The notes under the pieces are model-generated. The model had not been told where the DNA came from, did no database searches, and saw nothing but the letters and a program-made list of their open reading frames with translations. A program made the position numbers and the translations under genes. This document shows positions 1-7,771 of a stretch of 64,000 nucleotides of DNA, in pieces. Each line of letters begins with the position of its first letter. The stretch's first letter is position 1. This DNA is from Pseudomonadota bacterium (GTDB taxonomy: Bacteria; Pseudomonadota; Gammaproteobacteria; Steroidobacterales; Steroidobacteraceae), in assembly GCA_018241505.1 (NCBI GenBank), contig JAFEDS010000016.1:496001-560000 (forward strand), read 5' to 3'.

Positions 1-291
1 CGAAGAGACGCTGTCAGGCATCATAAGAAGAATTCCCCTCAGCTAGCGCGGCGTAGAACTGTGAATGACGTCTGATGAACCGCTCAAGGTCGCCGAGTGT
101 CTCATTCCGCGTCCATCGAACAGCGCGTTCGCCCCCGGACACTCAATCTGAGAACCGGGCTGATTTCATGAGTATGTGCCAAAAAAACTCCGATTGGCGG
201 GGTTGAAAGCGGCTCGCGTGAGAATGACCATACGTACTGCCGTAACAGCCAGCACAAATGCAAGGCCCTCCAATGAGTTACCTGCTTTCAA
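1..291. other. Gene-free left edge of the window
   Basis: I see no convincing coding frame, RNA gene or repeat in this stretch. It includes a short A-rich tract near 181-187 but no stem-loop followed by T residues that would make a clear terminator. It ends at the promoter of the toxin-antitoxin pair. Confidence 0.4.
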
Positions 292-320
292 TTGACATGC
301 GTAACGTTACGCATTACATT
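292..320 (+). promoter_or_regulatory. Promoter and operator of the HigBA-type pair
   Basis: TTGACA at 292-297 and TACATT at 315-320 are separated by exactly 17 bp and form a good sigma70-type promoter. The spacer is filled by a perfect 18-bp palindrome, ATGCGTAACGTTACGCAT, at 297-314. Autoregulation by the antitoxin or the toxin-antitoxin complex is the rule in type II systems, and an operator in this place would block polymerase directly. The expected transcription start is within one or two bases of the toxin ATG at 326, and no Shine-Dalgarno sequence precedes that ATG, so the message may be leaderless. Confidence 0.75.
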
Positions 321-325
321 CATCC

Positions 326-604
326 ATGATCCGCTCGATACGCCACAAAGGTTTGCGGCGTTTTTTCGAGGACGACGATGCGCACGGACTCGATCCGGAG
401 CACGTCAAGAAGCTGCGGAACATCCTGGCGCGCCTCGACGCGGTGCGTGTGGCTTCCGATATGGACTTGCCGGGATTCAGGCTGCATCCATTGCACGGCG
501 ACCTGAAGGGATTTTGGGCGGTCACAGTGCGCGCCAACTGGCGGGTGGTTTTCAAGTTCGCGGACGGCGAGGCATCAGAAGTTGATTATCTGGACTACCA
601 CTGA
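326..604 (+). CDS. higB: HigB/RelE-family toxin
   Basis: This 92-residue basic protein has the compact RelE/ParE fold signature of HigB toxins: an N-terminal RHKGLRRFFEDDD segment, a central LHPLHGDLKGFWAVTV strand region and a C-terminal NWRVVFKFADGEASEVDYLDYH hairpin with the Arg expected near the mRNA-cleavage site. HigB proteins cleave ribosome-bound mRNA. The toxin gene comes first and the antitoxin second, which is the order typical of higBA and the reverse of relBE. The stop codon TGA at 602-604 is followed directly by the antitoxin reading frame. The start at 326 lies just after a strong promoter and lacks a ribosome-binding site. The length and order fit the family well; toxicity is inferred. 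Confidence 0.85.
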   Translation: MIRSIRHKGLRRFFEDDDAHGLDPEHVKKLRNILARLDAVRVASDMDLPGFRLHPLHGDLKGFWAVTVRANWRVVFKFADGEASEVDYLDYH

Positions 605-616
605 ATGGAGGCAGCC

Positions 617-922
617 ATGCCGATGAAGAATCCGCCGCATCCGGGTGGTGTCGTTCTCGATGAATGCATCGAGCCGTTGGGTTTAACGATTACCAGGGCT
701 GCACGAGCTCTCGGTGTCAGCCGGGTCGCGCTTTCCGAGCTCGTGAACGGCAGGAGGGGGATCTCCCCCGAGATGGCCGTTCGACTGTCGAAGGCCTTCG
801 GTGGCAGCGCCGAGAGCTGGCTCGTTCAGCAGGCGCAGTACGACCTGGCGCAAGTGAAGGTAGAGCGGATTAAGGTCAAGCGGCTGGAAGAAAGCAGCAT
901 GAAAGCGGCCGCCCGGCGGTAG
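617..922 (+). CDS. higA: HigA-family antitoxin (HTH/XRE)
   Basis: This protein of about 101 residues begins with the HigA hallmark [17 protein letters not shown], followed by a lambda-repressor-like helix-turn-helix ([20 protein letters not shown]) and the conserved [19 protein letters not shown] and [15 protein letters not shown] segments. It should neutralise the preceding toxin and repress the shared promoter. The frame is open from an ATG at 605 that touches the toxin stop codon. I prefer the ATG at 617 because GGAGG at 607-611 lies 5 nt upstream of it and because the family starts close to the PPHPGG motif. The basic C-terminal tail ([18 protein letters not shown]) is slightly longer than usual. 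Confidence 0.88.
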   Translation: MPMKNPPHPGGVVLDECIEPLGLTITRAARALGVSRVALSELVNGRRGISPEMAVRLSKAFGGSAESWLVQQAQYDLAQVKVERIKVKRLEESSMKAAARR

Positions 923-974
923 CCTGCGCCGAACTGATCAAGCCGAGCTACAAATCTACCGATGGCCAAAGTCG

Positions 975-1499
975 TCAGCCCACTCGCCTGACTCGCAACA
1001 ATCGCACCGGCGAAGCCGGATACTCCGCAGAACGCGCATTCACCGCGAACAGCCCCTGGAGATGTTCGAAGCCCTGCACTACCGACCCAAATGCCGCGAA
1101 CCCGAGTCCATCAGGATTCCGCGCCCCACCCTCATCCAGCGACGGTTCGTCGCGCATGCATACAAAGATGCTGTGGTAGACAGCACCCGGCGCATATCGC
1201 GCCAGCGATACCGTACCGCGACGATGTAGCAACCCGGTGGCTCCCGTCGTCTCGTGCGAAATTACCGGCGGGATGGTGGTATCCGCCTCCATCAGCCCCA
1301 TCTGCAGTACCTCGATCTTCGCTGGCAACGTATCCGGCTGGTTATGGAGATTGACGATCCGGAAGATCGCAGTGTCATCCAGACGCCCCGCATCCACATC
1401 CGCCAGGAAGTATGCACCGCTGATCGGGGCCGCCGCTGCATTGACCTCGATGGTGAACGTGAATTCAGGCGTGAGCACTTCGACAAAAACGGACTTCAT
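975..1499 (-). CDS. Cyclophilin-type peptidyl-prolyl isomerase-like protein
   Basis: The 174-residue product has the back half of the cyclophilin fold: RRGTVSLARYAPGAVYHSIF (the equivalent of the G-x-[IV]-SMAR...A-SQFFI block) and GGARNPDGLGFAAFGSVVQG. An N-terminal IFRIVNLHNQ segment corresponds to the active-site FYRVV strand. Cyclophilins isomerise Xaa-Pro bonds. No signal peptide is visible, so it is probably cytoplasmic. The start codon overlaps the stop of the upstream permease gene (ATGA at 1496-1499), making it the last gene of the hyuA1-hyuB1-permease operon. The canonical QFFI block is altered to SIFVC, so isomerase activity is not certain. Its role in this operon is unknown. Confidence 0.7.
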   Translation of the reverse strand: MKSVFVEVLTPEFTFTIEVNAAAAPISGAYFLADVDAGRLDDTAIFRIVNLHNQPDTLPAKIEVLQMGLMEADTTIPPVISHETTGATGLLHRRGTVSLARYAPGAVYHSIFVCMRDEPSLDEGGARNPDGLGFAAFGSVVQGFEHLQGLFAVNARSAEYPASPVRLLRVRRVG

Positions 1500-2779
1500 G
1501 GACCTTGTGTACGCAACCTCTGGCGCCGCAGGCGTGTTGCATTCAGAAGCGCGTGACTGGCCGCCGCAATCAGAATGGAGTCGGCGGCGGGAATCCGCGT
1601 CAATGAATGACCGGAATGGGTCGATACGAGCCCCCAGACCGAGCCCAGGGCCCAGGCCGCGAGGGCCCCGCCGCGAAACAATGGCAGCCTGGCCAGCTCA
1701 TCGGCCGAATACAACGCGCGCCGGATCAGGAAGAAGTCAACCACGTACACTCCCGCCAGGGGCGCGCTCAATATCCCTAACACAATGAGCAGCGGAATAA
1801 AGTACTCGGCAATACCCGCCACGGCTGCGGCCAAAGCCACGGTAGCTCCCCACAGCCCGAGCGTCCGGGTGGACGCGCGAGGAAAGAGAGTAGCGAGAGT
1901 CAGCGTCGCCGAGTAGAGATTGCTCGTATTGCTGGTCCAGGTGGAAATCACGAGAATCACGATTGCGATCCCTGGAATCTGCAACAGCGTCATCACATCC
2001 ATGATGTCGTGCTTCCCATAGACTGCCGCTGGAATCGCGGCCAACAGCAGCGCCGCGGGATATCCGAGTGCAACACCTGACACCGATATCAGCGCATTCC
2101 GGTCATCACGGGCGTAGCGGGTCAGATCGGGCGCCAGCACGGCAGTTAACACAATCGCACCAATGACCGATGAAAAGGCGTCAATCGCTGAAAGTGAATG
2201 ATCGCCTGCCCGCGCAAATGCCGGGGCAAGGCCGTTCCGCGCAATCGCGAGCCAAACGACATACCCCATCAGCAAGGCCAACAGCGGGACGGTGATGCGT
2301 GCAAAATGCGCCATGACATGGAAGCCGAAGATTCCGGTCAGCGTCATCAAGGTCAGAACGGCAAGGGTATAGATCCACCTCGGGGAGTCGTGGCCCCACA
2401 ATCCGGATACTGCGTGCTGTACGGCGCCGCCGAGCATATCCGCTGTCGTGGCGAACCATCCGATCAACATGATCGCCAACATCAGATTGATGAGCAGCGC
2501 CCCACGGGTACCGAACGAAAACGCGAGAATCTGGTAGGTCGACAAACGGCAGCGCGCGCCGACCACGGACGTCAGCATTCCCAGTAGAGCAACCAGTCCG
2601 CACGCCGTAACGGCAATGCCAATCGCAACACCGAGACCCAGCGATCCCACAATTTGCGTACCGAGAGTAAACATGGGCAGGGTTGCCCCGATCCCCGCGA
2701 TGACAATCGCGATCTGCAAGCCGCGCACGGTTGCGCCGTCTGGAACGGGCGCGACGGCGAAATCTTGCGGAGCGCCCAT
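1496..2779 (-). CDS. NCS1/CodB-like nucleobase or hydantoin permease, second copy
   Basis: This 427-residue protein is almost entirely hydrophobic with about 12 membrane segments. It resembles the purine-cytosine permease (NCS1) family, which moves nucleobases, allantoin and hydantoins with Na+ or H+. The N-terminal block GATLPMFTLGTQIVGSLGLG and the later MLIGWFATTADMLGG align by eye with the neighbouring permease (PGYVLAAQVVNGMGL and SLIGWVGVILSVLGA), so the two are divergent tandem paralogues. The ATG directly follows the TGA stop of the upstream permease gene (2780-2782), and the stop overlaps the next gene. It should import the substrate of the adjacent ring-opening enzymes across the inner membrane. 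The substrate cannot be told from sequence. Confidence 0.82.
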   Translation of the reverse strand: MGAPQDFAVAPVPDGATVRGLQIAIVIAGIGATLPMFTLGTQIVGSLGLGVAIGIAVTACGLVALLGMLTSVVGARCRLSTYQILAFSFGTRGALLINLMLAIMLIGWFATTADMLGGAVQHAVSGLWGHDSPRWIYTLAVLTLMTLTGIFGFHVMAHFARITVPLLALLMGYVVWLAIARNGLAPAFARAGDHSLSAIDAFSSVIGAIVLTAVLAPDLTRYARDDRNALISVSGVALGYPAALLLAAIPAAVYGKHDIMDVMTLLQIPGIAIVILVISTWTSNTSNLYSATLTLATLFPRASTRTLGLWGATVALAAAVAGIAEYFIPLLIVLGILSAPLAGVYVVDFFLIRRALYSADELARLPLFRGGALAAWALGSVWGLVSTHSGHSLTRIPAADSILIAAASHALLNATRLRRQRLRTQGP

Positions 2780-4066
2780 TCAGGCCACCGCCGGCGCGCG
2801 CCGAGTCAGGGCTGTGCCCGCCAGCCAGATGGCCGCAGTGACGAGAACGGAATCAATCGAAGCGATGCCGGTGACATCAAAATACTCATGCGAAGTCAGA
2901 TAGCCCGTGAGGGAGCCCACTGCCCACGCGAGCAAGGCGACAGGCCGAAGAGACGGCGGTTGCGCAGTGACCTCCGTTCTCAACGATCGCAGCGTATGCA
3001 ATATATTCACCGCCGCCACTGGGGGAAAGGCCACTCCGAGCAACGCCAGAAAGGGCATGAAAATCTGCTCGGCATGCAGGATTGCGATTGCGGCACCGAC
3101 GGCCGCGGAGATCGCGGTAACCCACGGTAGCTGAAAACGCTTCACTTGATTGGTCAGACTCAAGCTACCGGAGTAGAGGCACGCCGAGGCGTCGATCCAC
3201 GCGCCGAGAACCAACAGAACCAACGCCGGCAGTCCGACTCCGACGCCGACCATGACCGCAATGAGGTCGTGCGCACCGCACTTGAATGTGGGGATTGCGG
3301 CAAGCGCCAGGATGAGAGGAAACGCCACACCGAGCGCGAGCCCCGCTGCGACTCCCGCCCCTGCGGGCCGCCGCACGAACCGCCCGTAGTCCGGTTGAAT
3401 GACAATTCCCACCACATACTCACCGACAACCGCCGACACGGCCGCCCCAAAACCCAGATTTCCCGGCACACTGACAGTGGCGGCGGGTGTATTGCATCCC
3501 TTGTATAACGTCCAGGCAATCAAGGCCAGCAACAAAGGCGCAATGAGCATGCCAATATGCTCGAGGCCCGTCACACCACGCAGCGTGATGGCTGTAACCG
3601 CGATGGCGGCAATGACTCCGATCCAGGCCGAGTCGAACGTCACTGCATAGATCGAATGGATGGCAGCGCCCGCGGTCGCGCCGAGAACGCTCAATATGAC
3701 GCCAACCCAGCCAATCAGGCTCAGCGCAATCACCGTTTTAACAATGCGACCGCCGATCAGTCCGAACGCTTCGTCCGCCAACATCGCAAGATTCATGCGG
3801 GTGCGGGCGCCGCTGTAGGCACTGAGCGCGCCCAGCAATCCGGACAATAGTCCGCCGGCTACGAAAGCGTAGAGCGCGCGATGCAAACCCATTCCGTTGA
3901 CGACCTGCGCTGCAAGGACGTATCCGGGTAGTCCGCACAGCGACCCTGCCACAATGAAAAACACTCGATGCGCGCCACCGAGTTGCGCGTCCGGAATGAG
4001 GCGCCGGGCGTACCCCTCGGCAATGAATCCCGTGGACTCGCTCACATCACCACTGTGCGAAGCCAT
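2780..4066 (-). CDS. NCS1/CodB-like nucleobase or hydantoin permease, first copy
   Basis: The product has 428 residues and about 12 predicted membrane segments with NCS1 features near the N terminus (LPGYVLAAQVVNGMGLHRA, then SAYSGARTRMNLAMLADEAFG). A longer frame is open upstream, but I place the start at the ATG at 4066 (MASHSGDV) because the extra 32 residues are not membrane-like and overlap the hyuB1 coding region in another frame. With this start the gene still overlaps hyuB1 by 20 nt, which suggests coupling. It lies between hyuB1 and the second permease gene. Two permeases in one operon may divide the uptake of enantiomers or of related rings; this is an inference. Confidence 0.82.
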   Translation of the reverse strand: MASHSGDVSESTGFIAEGYARRLIPDAQLGGAHRVFFIVAGSLCGLPGYVLAAQVVNGMGLHRALYAFVAGGLLSGLLGALSAYSGARTRMNLAMLADEAFGLIGGRIVKTVIALSLIGWVGVILSVLGATAGAAIHSIYAVTFDSAWIGVIAAIAVTAITLRGVTGLEHIGMLIAPLLLALIAWTLYKGCNTPAATVSVPGNLGFGAAVSAVVGEYVVGIVIQPDYGRFVRRPAGAGVAAGLALGVAFPLILALAAIPTFKCGAHDLIAVMVGVGVGLPALVLLVLGAWIDASACLYSGSLSLTNQVKRFQLPWVTAISAAVGAAIAILHAEQIFMPFLALLGVAFPPVAAVNILHTLRSLRTEVTAQPPSLRPVALLAWAVGSLTGYLTSHEYFDVTGIASIDSVLVTAAIWLAGTALTRRAPAVA

Positions 4067-5723
4067 AGTCGGACGCGGCTTGTTGCGCGGTAACGAAGCC
4101 GTTCTTGAGATCACGCAGAATGTCAGCGTGGGCCCTGGCGTTTGGCTTTCCGTAGCCACCACCTGTAGCAGTCGTCAAGCGGATGAGCTCACCCTTGGCC
4201 ACCCGAACCCGCGTGCACATGTCGTACTGTTCCACGGTTCCGTCATGGCGGTGCACACTGACACTGTTCAAGGAGCCGGGCTGTCCGCCTGACAGCGGCC
4301 AAGGAGGGCGTGCCGAGCGGGTCGTTGCGTAAGTGAGATAGACCTCTTCCGCGGTCACGCGATAGTCGAGCACCACACCTTTGCCGCCCCGGAACTGCCC
4401 CGCACCCCCCGAGTCGTTGTGAAATGCGTACTGCTCAACTTTGAGGCCGTACCGCGACTCGAACAACTCCACCGGAATGTTGAAGGTTTCACCATTGGCA
4501 CAGCAGAACTGACCGCTATCGCCATCCCGATCGGGAGTTGCGCCCCACCCGCCGACCAGGGGTTCGCCCATGACAAAGAGATCCTGGGTATCCGGATGCT
4601 GACCGACAATGAAGGTTGCATTCACTGACCGCTGATGCCCGGCAGGTAGGCGATCCGGCACAATGGCTGCCAACGCCTTCCACATGACATCCATTGCCGC
4701 CAGCAGCGACTCGTAGTACAGCGAAACGGGTGCCGGCGATTGCGCTGAAATAAAGGTGCCTGGTGGGCAGACTACCTGCAACGGCCGGAAGCAACCGCCG
4801 TTCGCCGGCAGCTCCGGGTTCGTGATCGACTTGAACACGCAGCGAACGCCGGTGACCAACCCTGTGAGAGTGCAATTTATAGGGCCGGCCGCCTGAGAGT
4901 CCGTCCCCGTGAAATCGACCACGATCGCAGTGGCTTTGACTGTAATCGTGACCTTGATCCGGAACGGACCATTTCCCAGGCCATCACTCTCAACAACATC
5001 GTCGGCCTCGTAGATGCCGGCTGGCAGCTTCGCTAGCTCCTCGAGCGTCATCCGCTCACCGTAGTCGAGCAAACTCGACATGGCGTCAACAACTGTCTCG
5101 ACACCGTACTTCTCGACCATGTCGGTCAGGCGACGGGCACCGACCTTCGCCGCCGCTACCCCGGCATACATGTCCCCGATCGTGCTCTCGGGGAGACGTA
5201 CGTTGGCCTGGATCATGGCCACGAGGGCCTTGTTGATCCGCCCGCCTTCGTAAAGCTTCACGAACGGAAACTGCAGGCCCTCCTGGTAGATTTCCGTCGA
5301 CTGGGTCGAGACCGACCCGGCCTGTGCTCCCCCCACCTCGGTCCAGTGCGCTTTGTTGACCGTCCAGGCAATCAGGCGCAAGCCGTGAAATACCGGCACC
5401 AGGATGATGACATCCGACAGATGCGTGCCGCCGCCCTCGTAGGGAATGTTGGCAATCAAAATGTCGCCCGGTTGCAGATCGGCGGGCTCAGGATGGTGGC
5501 GCAGTGCCGACTGGACCGCCGTATCGAGGGTTGCCAGGAAAGCGGTGACGCCATTGCCTTGGGCAATGAGATTGCCGGTGGCATCGGTCACGCCGACCGC
5601 GAAATCGGTAGTTTCGTACACAATCGGGCTCATGCTGGTCCGGATCATCGCGTCGAACATCTCCTGGCCGATCGCGACCAGGGCGTCCTTTACAATCTCG
5701 AGTGTGAACGGATCCTGGTTCAT
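4047..5723 (-). CDS. hyuB: Hydantoinase B/oxoprolinase-type subunit, copy 1
   Basis: This 558-residue protein has the HyuB family landmarks: a start of the type PFTLEIVKDALVAIGQEMF, then GVTDATGNLIAQGNG, LQPGDILIANIPYEGGGTHLSD, and the C-terminal GGWGATPDRDGD...YDMCTRVRVAKGELIRLTTATGGGYGKP. HyuB acts with the ATP-dependent HyuA to open hydantoin, N-methylhydantoin or 5-oxoproline rings. The ATG overlaps the stop of hyuA1 by 4 nt. An oddity is that the usual N-D-P-Y motif next to the THLxD metal site reads N92-I93-P94-Y95, whereas copy 2 keeps the Asp. H101 and D104 are present. Either the metal site is rebuilt for another substrate or this copy has lost part of its activity. Confidence 0.9.
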   Translation of the reverse strand: MNQDPFTLEIVKDALVAIGQEMFDAMIRTSMSPIVYETTDFAVGVTDATGNLIAQGNGVTAFLATLDTAVQSALRHHPEPADLQPGDILIANIPYEGGGTHLSDVIILVPVFHGLRLIAWTVNKAHWTEVGGAQAGSVSTQSTEIYQEGLQFPFVKLYEGGRINKALVAMIQANVRLPESTIGDMYAGVAAAKVGARRLTDMVEKYGVETVVDAMSSLLDYGERMTLEELAKLPAGIYEADDVVESDGLGNGPFRIKVTITVKATAIVVDFTGTDSQAAGPINCTLTGLVTGVRCVFKSITNPELPANGGCFRPLQVVCPPGTFISAQSPAPVSLYYESLLAAMDVMWKALAAIVPDRLPAGHQRSVNATFIVGQHPDTQDLFVMGEPLVGGWGATPDRDGDSGQFCCANGETFNIPVELFESRYGLKVEQYAFHNDSGGAGQFRGGKGVVLDYRVTAEEVYLTYATTRSARPPWPLSGGQPGSLNSVSVHRHDGTVEQYDMCTRVRVAKGELIRLTTATGGGYGKPNARAHADILRDLKNGFVTAQQAASDYGFAQW

Positions 5724-7768
5724 GACAGCCTCTCCAGCTCGACGTGGTAGTTTCCATACTCATCCACAGATACCTGATCGCCCGGGGGTACGACGAGCGT
5801 GACCGAAGGCTCCTGGATGACCGCCGGACCTCGAAGTCGCATGCCAGGTTCGAGCAACGTTCCGTTGTAAGTCTTTGCCTCGACTATTCCATCTACATCA
5901 AAGTCAACCCGGCGCGAACCCAACCCGGCATCCGCCAACGGGCGACCTGTGACCGCCGCCTTGGGGAGTGGGGGTTTGGGTACCCGGGTGCGAGCCACCA
6001 GGTGAAAATTCACGATCTGCACTGGGTTGGGCAGGCGATAGGTGAAGCGCTTCTCGTGCGTCGCATGGAACAGGTCCGTGACTGCCGCGACGTCAATCCG
6101 GCCATCGGTCAAGACAACAGGAATCTTCACCGTATGTTCTTGACCTTGATAACGCATGTCCAACAAGTGCTCAAACTCGACGCCGGGGGCGGCCGCACCC
6201 TTCTCCATGGTGAGAAACTGCGCCACCACCGCTGCCGCGCGGACATCATCGAGCGGCAGAAGGTGCGTATTCACATAGTCGCGCCGCAGGTCCGTCAGCA
6301 ACATACCCCAGGCTGAGAACACTGAAGAATGCACTGGCACAATCACTCGCGGCACTTTCAACTCCCGTGCGAGTGCGACCGCATGCATCGGGCCCCCTCC
6401 GCCAAATGCCATCAAAGTGAATTCGCGCGGGTCGTAACCCTTGTTGGTGGAAACGAGGCGCAGGGCGTTGGTCATGTTGGCATTGGCGATTCGAACCACG
6501 CCCCTGGCCGCCTCGAGGGCCGATACTCCCAATTGGCGGCCGAGGGCTTCGAAGCCGTGGGTGACGGCGTTCCAGTCCGGAGTAATCTCGCCACCCGCGA
6601 AGCTTTTCGGGTCGATCCGGCCCAGGAGCAGATTCGCGTCGGTTGTGGTGACCTGCTTTCCGCCGCGTCCGTAAGCCACCGGGCCAGGCGAGGCGCCGGC
6701 GCTCTGCGGGCCCACGTGCAGTTTGCCGCCACCATCGACCCAGGCAATGCTGCCGCCGCCGTTGCCGATCTCGACAATTTCCGACACCGCCGTCTGGATC
6801 GGGTAGCCCGGCGATTTGGCAGTCCGCTCGACGTGATAGTCGGTTGAGATCTTGATGGTGCCGTTTTCAACGAGAGCGCACTTGGCGGTGGTACCCCCGA
6901 TATCGAGCAGAATCAGGTTGGGCACGCCGATGAGCTTACCCATTTCGGCACCGGCGAAAATGCCGCTGGCCGGTCCCGATTCCACCATGGCGACCGGATT
7001 GGCCTTAGCGGTGGCGACCGTAGCAATGCCTCCATTGGACAACATCATGTAGGGCGGCTGTTTGAAGCCGGCGCCAGTCAATTCCTGCTCCAGGGAGTTG
7101 ATATAGCGCTGCGTTACAGGGTGGACGTACGCCGCAAGAACCGTAGTGCTGGCACGCTCGTATTCGCGCCATTCCCGGCTCAGTTCATGAGAGGCCAGGA
7201 CAGAGACTTCCGGCCAGGCGGCCCGGATCGCAGTGGCCACGGCAATCTCATTGGCCGGATTGCGGTAAGCATGGAGGAAGCAGACTGCTATGGCTTCCAC
7301 CCCTTCGCCTCGGAATCGCTCCAGCAGCGCCGGTAAGGCCGCCAGATCCGCGGGAGCCTCGATTTCGCCCTTGTAGTTGCACCGCTCGGCCATCTCCAGG
7401 CGCAAGTGCCGCTCCACGAATGGCTTGGGCTTCTCGAAGTTGAAGTTGAACAAATCGGGACGGTTGCCGCGGGCAATCTCCAGGACATCCCGGAAGCCGC
7501 GAGTGGAAATCAGCCCGACGCGGGCGCCCTTTCGTTCGGTGATCGAGTTGATGACCACCGTCGCGCCGTGAGCAAAGAACTCCAAGGCCGCGCCGGAGAC
7601 CGCGCCCTTGCTGAGCGCCGCCATCACTCCCTGCTCGAAGCGAGGCGGCGTCGTATCGACTTTGGCGGTGCGCACGTTCCCGCACTGCCCGGAGCCGTCG
7701 ATCGTGTAGAAGACGAGATCGGTATAGGTACCTCCCACGTCGGTTGCCGCACGAATTCGCATCGTCAT
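5720..7768 (-). CDS. hyuA: Hydantoinase A/oxoprolinase-type ATPase subunit, copy 1
   Basis: The 682-residue product starts with the ASKHA-type phosphate loop ATDVGGTYTDLVFY and repeats a nucleotide-binding glycine loop near residue 290 (LLDIGGTTAKCALVE). Between them are the family blocks ITERKGARVGLISTRGFRD, EIARGNRPDLFN, HELSREWREYERASTTVLAA and VESGPASGIFAGAEMG. HyuA phosphorylates the ring carbonyl with ATP so that HyuB can hydrolyse it. The gene starts 3 nt after the end of the TonB receptor gene and overlaps hyuB1 by 4 nt. The ATG at 7768 and another ATG two codons later are both possible starts. Substrates of the family include hydantoins, 5-oxoproline and ketone-type compounds; which one applies here is not visible. 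Confidence 0.92.
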   Translation of the reverse strand: MTMRIRAATDVGGTYTDLVFYTIDGSGQCGNVRTAKVDTTPPRFEQGVMAALSKGAVSGAALEFFAHGATVVINSITERKGARVGLISTRGFRDVLEIARGNRPDLFNFNFEKPKPFVERHLRLEMAERCNYKGEIEAPADLAALPALLERFRGEGVEAIAVCFLHAYRNPANEIAVATAIRAAWPEVSVLASHELSREWREYERASTTVLAAYVHPVTQRYINSLEQELTGAGFKQPPYMMLSNGGIATVATAKANPVAMVESGPASGIFAGAEMGKLIGVPNLILLDIGGTTAKCALVENGTIKISTDYHVERTAKSPGYPIQTAVSEIVEIGNGGGSIAWVDGGGKLHVGPQSAGASPGPVAYGRGGKQVTTTDANLLLGRIDPKSFAGGEITPDWNAVTHGFEALGRQLGVSALEAARGVVRIANANMTNALRLVSTNKGYDPREFTLMAFGGGGPMHAVALARELKVPRVIVPVHSSVFSAWGMLLTDLRRDYVNTHLLPLDDVRAAAVVAQFLTMEKGAAAPGVEFEHLLDMRYQGQEHTVKIPVVLTDGRIDVAAVTDLFHATHEKRFTYRLPNPVQIVNFHLVARTRVPKPPLPKAAVTGRPLADAGLGSRRVDFDVDGIVEAKTYNGTLLEPGMRLRGPAVIQEPSVTLVVPPGDQVSVDEYGNYHVELERLS

Positions 7769-7771
7769 CCG

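Noticed and set aside
3921-3933. ATCCGGGTAGTCC inside the first permease gene, like half of the LAL element
   Set aside because: It lies in coding sequence, lacks the other half-site and is not near a start codon.
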